64,000 nucleotides of DNA. Source: Isoetes taiwanensis. Lineage: Eukaryota > Streptophyta > Lycopodiopsida > Isoetales > Isoetaceae. Shown in pieces: positions 33,540 to 43,420 of this stretch (its first letter is position 1; every line of letters begins with the position of its first letter). The position numbers and the translations under genes are program-made. The DNA lies in NCBI GenBank assembly GCA_021234155.1, contig JAJEKV010000129.1, positions 1 through 64,000 on the forward strand, given 5' to 3'. The notes under the pieces were generated by a model that did not search any database, was not told the origin of the DNA, and saw only the letters and a program-made list of their open reading frames with translations.

Positions 33540-34207
33540 TTAGCTTAAATATAGGGTATACCCTATTTCAGTCACAAGTCTTACAGACCTTTACGGATTT
33601 AGTCTAAATGTGTTCTTACCTTATCCTTTAAGATACACGTATCTGCAGTCATCGCCAGCTATGGCCTTTCCTAAACATGCTTGTATGGTCATGGAATTAT
33701 AGGATAGGTACTACAGAGTGCCAGATTCTTATGCCCCTGGTTGGTGCATCCATATCTATTGTAGATCTTAAACATTACGCCAGTACGTGCATCCAGGCTT
33801 TCGTTCCCATCAGTAGCTTGGCTATGGTCTTATTCGAGCCAAAGGTCGCTGTATCACCGAAACATGTACCCTAAAAAAACTTATGGGTATATTTTCCCAT
33901 CAGAAAATAAATCTTCCGTTTATTCATGCATTTAAACAACATGTTGCTAGGTCGTCTATGCTACAAGGTCAAGGTTATGCCCATTGTATACCTAGCTTCA
34001 GGATACTTAAGCCACATAATTTACTAAACTTTCACTATGGTAGATATCCCTTTATTCTTATTTTACCTTCCTAGCATATGCCCTTTTCATTTCAATCACC
34101 AACATATGCATTTAACCATTGAATGTGTTATAGTCAAGATGCATCTTGGATCCCATAAGTTACATAAATATTATTGGTCATAAACCAATTATCTAAATAG
34201 AAAAAAA
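33284..34207 (-). repeat. PLE terminal repeat B (left), promoter and exon 1 region
   Basis: About 920 bp recur in inverted orientation at 49316-50237. Read on the minus strand it runs from a T/A-rich tract through about 670 bp of leader to the acidic exon 1. By its position before the first ATG it probably holds the element promoter. A CTGATGGGAACGAAAG motif near 33812 is discussed as a weak ribozyme-like candidate. Confidence 0.8.
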
Positions 34208-34224
34208 TCCTACCACCAACTGTA

Positions 34225-34310
34225 GGATAAGCGTGACCCGAATTTTAAAAGCAATAATAGCAGAGAGGGTATGGACCCCTGCCATTACAGCCGGGGTCCA
34301 ACCCTTATCC
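34225..34310 (-). repeat. Hairpin-forming 3' region of the PLE
   Basis: GGATAAG (34225-34231) pairs with CTTATCC (34304-34310). Inside, GGGT (34267-34270) plus GGACCCC (34273-34279) pair with GGGGTCC (34293-34299) plus ACCC (34301-34304). The hairpin lies between the RT stop and repeat B, the place of the 3' UTR. A role in RT recognition of its template is possible but unproven. Confidence 0.7.
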
Positions 34311-34369
34311 TATGCTATGCTACCCATATGAAAAACAAGGATTAAAGTACATTAGGGATCAAGGTTACC

Positions 34370-35506
34370 TCATGTATTCTTAAATATCTGTTGTACCAGA
34401 ATATTTTTGTCAAACTTCAAACCCGAAAAAACATTGTTGTTGATGTATCTTGTAATCTTCTTTATCATCCCGTGTTCATCAAAGCCATTGGTTTTGAAGT
34501 TATTGATCAGACCATTAATGTCTGCAGTAGCTTTTACTGCACAAGTATTAACATACATGTATGGGCATATCTGAGATATAATCACATTCCTGGCTTGTAG
34601 GTAAGGCCTACAACTGTCAGCATGCACAAACTTTAGAGCCTTAAATGGTAGAATGTCCCTTTTGTCATATCTCGTAGTTCTGTAGATTCCATTAGTACTG
34701 TTGACAATCTCAATAGCTAGATTTAGGAAATTAGCAGCCTTGCTTTGTCGTTTTTCACCAGTGTTACATTCATAGAATGTAGTTTCTTCCTTGATTCCTA
34801 GTTGACTCATATCATATATGTTGTATCTGCCATCTGTCATAATCATTGTATCTATCAGGAAATCTCTGATCACGGGACAGTTCAACACCATTAGGTCATC
34901 AATATACCTATATGAGTCTTTGAACATTTCAATTTCTTTGTATCTTCCATTCTCAGCCAATTTTTTAATGAAGTTGACCTCAAGCCAGGCCAGGTAGAGA
35001 TTGCACCAACTAGGGCTACATGATAAACCCATGGGTATTCCGCTAACTTGCTGCCATATTCTACCACCCATAGCTATGAAGCAGTTGGACAGTAGCCAAT
35101 GATTAGCAGAAATAAACATCTCCATACCTATTCTTACCCAACATTTACCTTTAGGCTCTGTTTTAAACCATTTTACCACAAAATTTTCACAACTCCTTTT
35201 ACACCATAACTCATTTTGATGGTGTCTATTTTTCTGCCACTTCCATGCTGCCTTGATTACCAGTCCTATGATGTTGCATATTCCATTTTCCCCTTTTAAA
35301 GGGATGGTTTCATAACACTTGGTTATGTCAGCAACAAAAATTTCATATATCTTAGGTGGGAGATTGATTACCACATCATAAATGGACTTAACTACCCAGC
35401 ATGTATTGACTTTTCCAGGTAGTAACATATGAATGTTAGCACTAAGCATTTTGGCAATATCAGGCCAATTATCCAAGATATTGTTAAGTCCTGCTGTAAT
35501 GATCTC
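34370..35506 (-). pseudogene. PLE reverse transcriptase domain, endonuclease-deficient type
   Basis: The 368-codon frame (35476-34370; its first residue is from TTG, so the true reading comes from upstream) contains FVADITKCYETIP (catalytic Asp about residue 50), GIPMGLSCSPSWCNLYLAW (about 146-165) and YRYIDDLMVLN (about 189-199, catalytic Asp pair). The CY..IP and IPMG...NLYL...E blocks with RYIDD are typical of Penelope-like and telomerase-related RTs, not of LINE or LTR elements. After FLNLAIEIV a thumb-like part follows and the frame stops at 34370 with no GIY-YIG domain. An in-frame TGA at 35507-35509 separates it from the N-terminal part, so the copy is inactive. Function in the family: target- or telomere-primed cDNA synthesis. 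Confidence 0.8.
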
Positions 35507-35509
35507 TCA

Positions 35510-36354
35510 AGTCTCAGTGTATATGGAGTTATGAGCATTCGTAATCCCAATAATGTTTTGTATTTCATTTCTTACAGAATTTTGTATATCCTCGTATGAG
35601 CAGAACACGTCCTGAAAATCATGGCTATTGAGTCTTTCTATGGCCATTTTCCTAATGTGCTTCGGACAGATGAAAGATGGGTTACTGGTTGCCTTGTCAA
35701 CTCGAAGTTATTTATCAGCCATTCAGTGTTATTAATAACAGTAGAATCCATTAGAGGAAACTTCTTAGTTTTCTCCATCCTTATTGCCACGTTAATTCTT
35801 CCTTTGGCAATATCCACTATTCTTGCCTTAAAATTCTCCATTTCATTTTCTGTTATATCTGGGTACATAAATTTGTGAGCTTCAAAAAAGGCATCACAGA
35901 CCCTAGTCATCTCCTCTACAAAATCTTTTACTCTCAGAATTCTATCTGGTATGTGGTTAAGTCCTTTTTTGAACAGTCCCCTAAGCATTTTGCTTTTAAT
36001 CAATGTGAGTTTGGTGGTACGGACATGTCCAATGTCACTATCAATGAAATTTGCCAGATTAGGGTTACCACAAGGGCATTTTGGCTCACATTCCTGGGCA
36101 AACACACAGAACGGTTTGTAGAATATGTCCCTTAGATTTTCGATGTACTTCCATCCAAACATTGTATTATCCATCATAATCTGCCCCATTTCTCCAAAAC
36201 ATTCTACTGCTACTTTGAGAAAAATCCTGGGTAGACATATTTGATCCTGAACTTTAGATAGAAATCTGCAATGTACTATCCTTGCACTGTTCTTGGGTTT
36301 TTCATCAACTAGAAATAACCTTCCCTGACCATCTCTCTTAATATATTTAGTGAT
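35510..36354 (-). pseudogene. PLE conserved N-terminal region upstream of the RT
   Basis: From the acceptor at 36355-36356 (TTGTATAACTGCAG on the minus strand) an open frame starts ITKYIKRDGQGRLFLVDEKP and leads through MGQIMMDNTMFGWKYIENLR to RTTKLTLIKSKMLRGLFKKG and LNHIPDRILRVKDFVEEM. A motif of the K.GLNHIP kind just before the RT is, as I recall, a feature of endonuclease-deficient PLEs. A CPCGNP motif sits near 36070. A one-base shift near 35,660 moves the frame to HIRKMAIERLNSHDFQDVFC, which then reaches the TGA at 35507. Confidence 0.65.
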
Positions 36355-36570
36355 CTGCAGTTATACAAACCATATACTTATTAGATAAACTACCATTATA
36401 ATAACCTACATGCACGGGTTACCAGTCGCCTGCACTAGGCATTTGGATGTAGTATTTTTGGGCCGATTGGCAAGTATGTGAGTTTTTATCTCGAGCTATA
36501 CACTATAGCTATCCTTTGACTTACATACAAATATATTGCATATAAAGTATTGTAAAAATCGTAGGTTTAC
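36355..36570 (-). other. Putative spliceosomal intron in the PLE gene (216 bp)
   Basis: On the minus strand, AATGAG|GTAAAC at 36571/36570 and TAACTGCAG|ATC at 36355/36354 give GT-AG borders. Upstream VHDWINE joins to ITKYIKRDGQG without frame change, while the intervening sequence contains stops and is AT-rich. Introns inside retroelements are a known peculiarity of Penelope-like elements. Confidence 0.6.
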
Positions 36571-37059
36571 CTCATTTATCCAGTCGTGTACTTCAGTTCT
36601 TCTCCAGTAAGACCAGGATGTGTCCTTGCTTTGTTGTTAAAGTCTTTAGTAACGGAATGCCCCATCGCCACTTGTGTACCAATATATTCCACAGATGTGC
36701 TTTCAGAGCATGCTGGGCTGTCTGTCCCTGGTTTTTTGGTAATTCTTGGTGGCCTGACCATCATGTTAACTTGGTTGCTGGAGATTGAAGTTGTTTTTCC
36801 ACCAGTCAGCCTGCTATTACTGCTACTAGTTGCTGCCTTATTATCTTTAATAAAGGATATTGGTTTGATGGTCTTTTCACAGATGTCAACAATCTTACAT
36901 CGTGTTAGACCGATCTTCAAATCAGCCCATGGGTCTTCTGCCAGTTTCATAGTCATGTGTATCAGACTTTCCCTGATTTCAAGGTAAAAGATATAAGCCA
37001 TAATGGTTGTTTTCAGAGGGCCTTTGAGAAAGCCTCTAAAACTGACCATTTGTGCAGCA
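36571..37059 (-). pseudogene. PLE gene, segment left of the LTR-element insertion
   Basis: The frame (part of 37154-36576) begins right after the LTR insertion site with AAQMVSFRGFLKGPLKTTIM, continues AYIFYLEIRESLIHM, and becomes low-complexity Ser/Thr/Lys-rich (AATSSSNSRLTGGKTTS). The first 30 codons of the longer frame are LTR sequence and do not belong. It is in phase with 46379-46924 on the other side of the LTR element. Near 36,630 a shift is needed to reach the frame used by the donor at 36570. Function unknown. Confidence 0.55.
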
Positions 37060-37064
37060 GGAGA

Positions 37065-37431
37065 TGTTAGAGCCTGAACTCTAACCTTGCAAGAAGGATG
37101 AAAAATCCAACAATCCAAGCTCAATCTAACAGAACAAGGCAATGCACAATACAAAGAATCATCATCTCCATAGCTAGATCAAGCAAAACACTCTCTCCCA
37201 ATACACCGTCTCTCTCTTCTTCCTTCTCTGCTCAGATAATACTGCTCATCATGGCTCCTCAATGCATACGTGCAAAAATCCTACACGCGTGCATGCACGT
37301 ATATCACTCTATATACGGTATATGATGAGTGTGGTGAGTGGTGACGAGTGTGGTGAGTGGTGACAAGTATGGTGAGTGGTGACGAGTGTGGTGAGTGGTG
37401 ACGAATGTGGTGAGTGGTGACCACCCCAACA
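37065..37431 (-). repeat. 3' LTR of the Ty3-type element (367 bp)
   Basis: The repeat runs TGTTAGAGCC...CCCCAACA, bounded on the left by the GGAGA duplication. Its right half is built of tandem TGTGGTGAG/TGGTGACGAG units (37330-37420). An internal border sequence GTGGCGACCACAGTGG follows where a polypurine tract would be expected. Confidence 0.9.
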
Positions 37432-37907
37432 GTGGCGACCACAGTGGAAAAATGTGCCACTCCGTGGCGGAGAACCCACAACAAAACATACTCATATGGT
37501 CCCTGGGACATGTCCCCAAATGACCCATTTACACCCTCCTCAAATCCAAATGACTAATACAAACAAACTGGTCCAAAATGACAGTGACGAAACAGAGCCT
37601 CTGTAACTGTGGAAAACTTTGAAAGCTGATATCTTGAGTTCTAGACCTCCGTTTGACCTGCACCATAGCTCGTTGGATTCGTATCGCCAAAAAGCATCTT
37701 TTGATGTAGGATAGATCATGTATTATTGAACTGTCACCATCTGTTTTTACAGAAAAACGACCTGCTGTAACTCAAAAATTCTCCACCATTCTCTGTAATT
37801 GGAGCTATGCCAAATCTGAATCCCTTAGAAAAGCACTTCTCTTTCAAAATAAGGCCTGAGATCCTTGCCATTTCTGGGATTAGGCAACAATTCCCCTTCT
37901 GGAGTCA

Positions 37908-38215
37908 TCAAGTAGAAAGCCCACCTGGTACCTCTTTATCAATCAGAAATGGGCCTTCCCATGGGCTTTGAAATTTAGATAGATGCTTCTTAGTGGTCCT
38001 GCACAACACCAATTGCCCTTCCTCAAATGGATTGACAACCTGTAACCTGTCTTTGATAAGCTTTACTTTCTGCTTATGCCTCATATTGAAGTCTGCTGCT
38101 TCTTGTCTCATCTCTTGCAATTGCAGCAAACCATCCATCCTATTATGCACTTGATTTGGAGTTGGAACTTCTCCCAAATTCTCATAATAAGGTAGCTCCA
38201 CAAATGAACATAAAG
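37908..38215 (-). pseudogene. Integrase C-terminal remnant of the Ty3-type element
   Basis: The frame reads VELPYYENLGEVPTPNQV, then LRQEM-like helical sequence, LIKDRLQVVNPFEEGQLVLC and HLSKFQSPWEGPFLIDKEVP. It ends in the expected place before the LTR. The FxxGxLVL and KFQSPWEGPF blocks are the typical C-terminal end of plant Ty3-type integrases. The zinc-binding and DDE core domains are missing because the sequence is replaced by unrelated DNA at about 38,250. Confidence 0.8.
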
Positions 38216-38249
38216 GAATGTCTTATCTTCTTATCGTGATACGAAGATA

Positions 38250-41200
38250 AGTTCAATTGTCAAAACCAATAAGCAACTCAAGAGAGAGAACCGGAAAGAA
38301 AGGCCACATCTGGGCGTCTCCATCAATGTACACAACATACTCTAAAACCACATCAATGTACACAACATACTAAAGGCCACATCTGGGCGTCTCCACTAAA
38401 ACCACATCAATGTACACAACAAAAGGCCACATCTGGGCGTCTCCACTAAAACCACATCATACACAACATACATCAATGTACACAAATGTACACAACATAC
38501 TGACAAAGCTCTGATGATCAGTGAAACCATTATGGCCGGGATTAAAAAACCTCGCCCTTTCGGGTTTTCGAGGAAAAACCCTGACCATAATAGCGACATT
38601 AACCAATAGGGGTCTAAGCTGAACACGTCAGATCCAATGACATGCAAAAGCCATGCTCTTCTCCACAAATAGACAAGTCAAAAACCTTCAAAACCATATT
38701 CATAACCATCCTGGTGGACCGTGCTTCTGCATAAATGGAAATCCATACTAGAGGAAGGAGATGATGGAGGAGGTAATAGAAGCAACAGTGGTGTTAACAT
38801 AGGTCGCGGAAGGACAATTATGAGACATAGATAGTGGTATTTTAGGTAGAAAAACCTATGCTAATGAATTGCATCAATCTTGAAAATCAACCATACTACT
38901 AGGTCCTTAACATAACTCAACATCAGATCTGGGTGACACCAAACTTGCCGGAAAGCTCTCTTCAATACAATCATCTTGACAACACCGTATCTTTCAAACC
39001 CTAGAAGGCCTCTGCGAAAAGCACAAGGTGAAATCATGAAGTTAGTCCAGCTCATGAAGTTGGGAAAAATGTGGCCCAACCTAAGGAATTGCCAACAAAA
39101 TTTGTCAATCCACAAAGACACCTCAATCATGGCCTCCTGTATGCATGTGACAACCAACACAAAGACACAAAAACCATCTAGAACAAGTGCAGCTACCATA
39201 AACCCTACTTCCAAATGCTCAGCATAGCCCAACTTATGAAATATTGTTCAGACATAGAAAGAGGCATGAGAAAACACCGACAAAGTAGAAAAGGGGCAAT
39301 GACTAAGAAAAGATTGGCGTCAAGAGTTTGTTTCTTAACCATCCACAAGGCAAAAAATATAACTATGAAATTCTCCAAGGAGCTACAACTAAATTGTGTT
39401 CAATGAAGGGTGAAACGCAAGTTGGCACTCAATAAAAGGTACTCATGATTCCTTAAATGTGCAAGACTGGGAATTTATTAATTCCAACATAACAACGGAG
39501 GCTCATATTAAAGTTGCAATTAAAGCAATATCGGGTAAGGTAGAGTTGCATAAAGAGCCAAATTGCGATTGCAATGTTGAAGACTAAAGCTTTACGACTA
39601 GAAACTGTAGACATGCTTAGACATGATTTGTATTGATGTAGAGCCTAGCCAAGCATCTCAAGAATAAGCAAACATGCCAAGCATCTCGAGAATACGTATC
39701 ACAATAGTCAAGTTGAGATTTTCAATACTTTTGAGAGTTATGAAAGGCTCGCCATAAAGAAAAGGCAAGAGCACAAATGTTCAAAAGACAACGTAGAAGA
39801 CTTTGCTAGAGTCTACAATCAGCAAAAGGATTCACCCACGTAGCCACAAGTATAAAGTGCAATAGGTAATTAATGTAGGTAGCAACAAAATATAATGCTT
39901 TGGCTAAGGGTAACCCAGTTCGTCAAGGTATTGCTCAATCCTAGCCCCAAAGGCACCCAACAAGAGGAACTAGAGAAAATCACAATAAAAGCCAAATCCA
40001 AACGTCAAATAGGAGTGCCACCATGTAACTAAAAATCTAGAAGACAACTTGGAATAAGCATGCTAAGAGGTGTCAAAGAGAAATAAATGAGGAATAATCT
40101 CTAAAAAGGACTAGAAGGTCTCGCCCAACATGATCTATGCCAAGTCTAATGCAACATAGTCAAGACTTCCCAATCGTGGCTAGGTATAAAACTAGAGAAA
40201 GTGGACAAGGAAGAACGGTTAGCATGAAGAACACAAATAAGGGCATCTACATGAGCAACATATTGTAAATCAAACTTAAATCGTAACTCAGTCCCTCCAA
40301 AAAAAATCCCAGATGCATTCTAATCACAACAGCCTGAAAACAAAAACCACTCTACAGAAATCACAAGTGTGCGGGAATAAAAAATACGAGGATAAAAAAT
40401 GGCTGACAATGCAAAATAGCTAGGGAAGTAGAAAAGGGAAGGAGAAAATCTCAGTTTTAATTCAAACAATATTAATTTAGAACCTAAACAACAATAGAGT
40501 AGGAAGAGTGCTTATCTGGAAATAGCTAGTCTTGACACTAAAATCTTTGTATTTTCAACCTGATAAATAAGCATCCAACAGTAGCATGATGGAACCTCTG
40601 ACAAGTCTCAGAGATAGCCTTCAGCACAATTGCTATTGTCCAAGCCACTGAAGAAAATCCTGAAGAGCAACCAGATCTCAGAAAACCTCCTTCCAGAAAC
40701 AGAATGTAACTCGTAGTATATCCATATGTGGGGAAGGGACAGAAGTAATTGGCACTTCAAAATTGGAAATAAATTCCTCTCTAGAACTGGTCGGGAGCCT
40801 TTGGGTGACCCACCAGACATGATCTATTGAAGCTTCCTCTGACGAAACCAGATTTGAGATTCCATGTGTAAAACCGAAGAGACTCTAGGTAACCAGGTTG
40901 CAAACTTTGGTGCCTCCAAGAACTGGGTCAGAAGCACAACCGCTGCATAAACAATTGAATATGCCCAAAGTCGATGTAGCCAAAAATGCAAAACTGCTAA
41001 TGCGACCAACCAACAATAGGTTTCAAACAACGGTGAAAAAACCTCATCGATAACGCCCTTGAAGCATGTGACGCTAGGAAGAACTGGCTGCTTCCTAAAT
41101 GCTATGAATAACAGGCACAACTGCTGCACAGAAAACGACATGCCCAATGCCAAGCCTGCAGAACTTTGGTGCAACACAGCAAGAACAAGGGTGATCTCTA

Positions 41201-42122
41201 GCAAAGAAGAAAGCCGAGCAACACAAGGGTGAACTCTGGCAAACAAGAAAGACCAAAAGCAAGGGGCCTGGGAAGAAAGAGGAAATTGTTCCCTAGAAAA
41301 TCATCTATCCGCTGCAACTGGTGATGTTCAAGGACGAAGATACAAATCTGCAAACGGTTGATGTCAACAAAAGATCACGAAGAGATCTCTGTAGATTCAA
41401 TTCTGACACGAAGAGTTCTCTACAGATTCAAACTGACAGTAACAAATAATGTCACAAAAGCCACAAAAAATTCTCTGCAGACACAATTCTAATAGCCACA
41501 AGCAGAATCTACCCTGGACGCACTTGGAGCAGCCGTCCCAAAGCAGAAACTATTTTATCAGCAACATGAAGACTAAATCTGGCCAGAATTCCGACCACAA
41601 CAGAAGGCCCTGTGGAATCACCTTGAAAGTAAACAGACTGGAAAACCCCCGGGTTCTGAAACAGGAAATCGCCCTCAGACTAGAACATGCTGCACAGAAT
41701 CGCTCAATAGAATCGCTCAACAGACACTCCGTCCTAAACTCCGGGCTATGAAGCAAGAAAAAACGCCACTAAGACTGAACTACTGCTGACCTTCGAACCA
41801 AATCGCTCCGTAGACCCAAAAACACAGAAAAAAGGGGCTCCGTCGGGACCCGGGCCTCCACTCATGCTGCGCTGAAAGGGCAAATAAACAAGGCAACTCC
41901 AACATTAGAAGAAAATGGAGCGTTTACACCGCCGAGCAAACCAGGACAGAAGCAACAGAAACGTAACTCTGGACGAACAAGGAGAACGGGGTACAAGGAC
42001 GAGAAAGCAAGGAGACGTAATGCAGATGTGCTGATGAAGAAGAAGAGGAAGAAAGGGGATTATAAGAAGGAAAAAATCGTAACTACCTAGGCAAACTAAC
42101 TATAATGGTTGGTTTCGACAAT
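38250..42122. other. Foreign 3.9-kb segment replacing the integrase core
   Basis: The segment separates RNase H (ending at 42122) from the integrase remnant (38215). Its borders are weakly inverted: CAATTGTCAAAACCAATAA at about 38256 and, on the minus strand, TAATTGTCGAAACCAACCA at about 42123. It contains local tandem copies of ACATCTGGGCGTCTCCACTA with CAATGTACACAACATAC (38300-38510), a second-family LINE hairpin (38550-38573), and otherwise no gene I recognise. Short opposite frames near 39000 and 41000 are not convincing. It may be a nested DNA transposon or a captured segment. Confidence 0.5.
38285..38515 (+). repeat. Short irregular tandem repeats
   Basis: Three copies of GGCCACATCTGGGCGTCTCC and about six of CAATGTACACAACATAC alternate in an irregular pattern. 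It lies next to the LINE-type hairpin at 38550-38573 and may be an expanded LINE 3' tail. Confidence 0.75.
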
Positions 42123-43420
42123 TACACTTCTTGTATGATAAGAGCCCATCTTGTAAACTTAGGATCTTGGACAGTCTTGTTGTAAATGCATGGCAATGGG
42201 TTCACATCCATATGAATGTAAACATACTGTACATTTGTTGAATTCCATTGTAAAGGAAGAAGATAATGTCTAAATTTGTTCAAGGCCCACTTCAATGCCA
42301 ACCCAAGATGCTCCACATGTGTCCATTTCTGCTCTTGTGGAGTTAACACCCTGCTAGCATAGTAATTCACATCATAATGCTTTTGCTGATTTTTCTGACA
42401 TAATGTGACAGCCAAAGCTTGCTCCCAGACTGTAAAGAATAAATGAAATAGCTCACTCATTCTTGGTGGAATCAGCAAAGTTCTCTCTTTCAATTGGCCA
42501 AGGCACCATTCAAATGCTTCTTGAGCGTCCTCCTTCCATCTAAAATTCTTCCCTTGCTTCATACAATTCACAAGTGGCTGGGTTATTTTAGCAAAATTGT
42601 GCAAATACCTCCTATTAAAACTGAGTTGGCCATATAAGCTTCTCACTTGTGATATATTTGTAGGTGGTTTCACCTTCTCCAAGGCTGCAATCTTACCATG
42701 ATCCACTTGTAACCCCTTTTCTGAAACATAATTGCCCAATAGTTTTCCTCCTCTAGTGAAGAAAATGCACTTAGCAGGATTCAAACTTATGCCATACAAT
42801 CGGCATCTTTCAAGAACTTTTCTGAGATGATCCAAGTGATTCCTTCTTGGATTCGAAAACACTGTTAAGTCATCTATAAAGACTCTCAAAAAGTCTAAAA
42901 TATCATGAAAAGCATATGTCATAGCTGTGGCTGGAGCATTTGTGAGGCCAAAAGGTAATACCTTATAAGGATAGATGCCAAAAGGTGTTCGAAAAGCCGT
43001 CATTGCTTGATGTGGTGGATAGATTTGGATCTGATTATATCCTGAGTAACCATCCAAGAAAGAATAGGCCTGATTTCCTGCAACAATATCCAGCAAAGTG
43101 TCTATGAATGGTGTAGGAAAATGATCTCTTTTGGTAGCTTTGTTGAGATCCCTGTAATCAATGCATACTCGGATTGAGTTATTTGGCTTTCTCACTGGTA
43201 CAATAGAACTGATCCAATCTGAATTTGGCACTGGTACAATAAATCCTGCCTCCAACAGCTTCATGACTTCAACCTTTACTTGCTCCTCTATTGCTGGACT
43301 CATTCTCCTTTGAGCTTGTTGGACTAGTTTTGATTCTTGTTTCAAATCAATGGTATGAACCACAACCTCTGGTGGAATGCCTTTCAATTCTTTGTAACTT
43401 CTTGCCAAAACATCCCTGAA
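42122..43420 (-). pseudogene. Ty3-type reverse transcriptase and RNase H
   Basis: The frame of 428 codons (43408-42122, first residue from TTG) holds VCIDYRDLNKATKRDHFPTP (about 82-100), YSFLDGYSGYNQI (catalytic Asp about 119), FRTPFGIYPYKVLPFGLTNA (about 140-158) and VFIDDLTVF (about 176-184). FIDD replaces the more common Y(I/V)DD. RNase H follows (YASRVLTPQEQKWTHVEHL), but the first catalytic Asp region reads FFTVWEQALAV and may be lost. The frame stops at the border of the foreign segment, in the middle of the TRWALIIQE motif. A one-base shift near 43,420 separates it from the protease frame. Confidence 0.85.

Noticed and set aside
37304-37528. His/Ser/Pro-Leu-Thr frames in the LTRs (also 46102-46371)
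   Set aside because: They are produced by the TGGTGA tandem repeats of the LTR, not by genes.
40824-41246. 140-codon minus-strand membrane-like frame in the foreign block
   Set aside because: Hydrophobic composition alone, no homology-like motifs, and no start or splice context.
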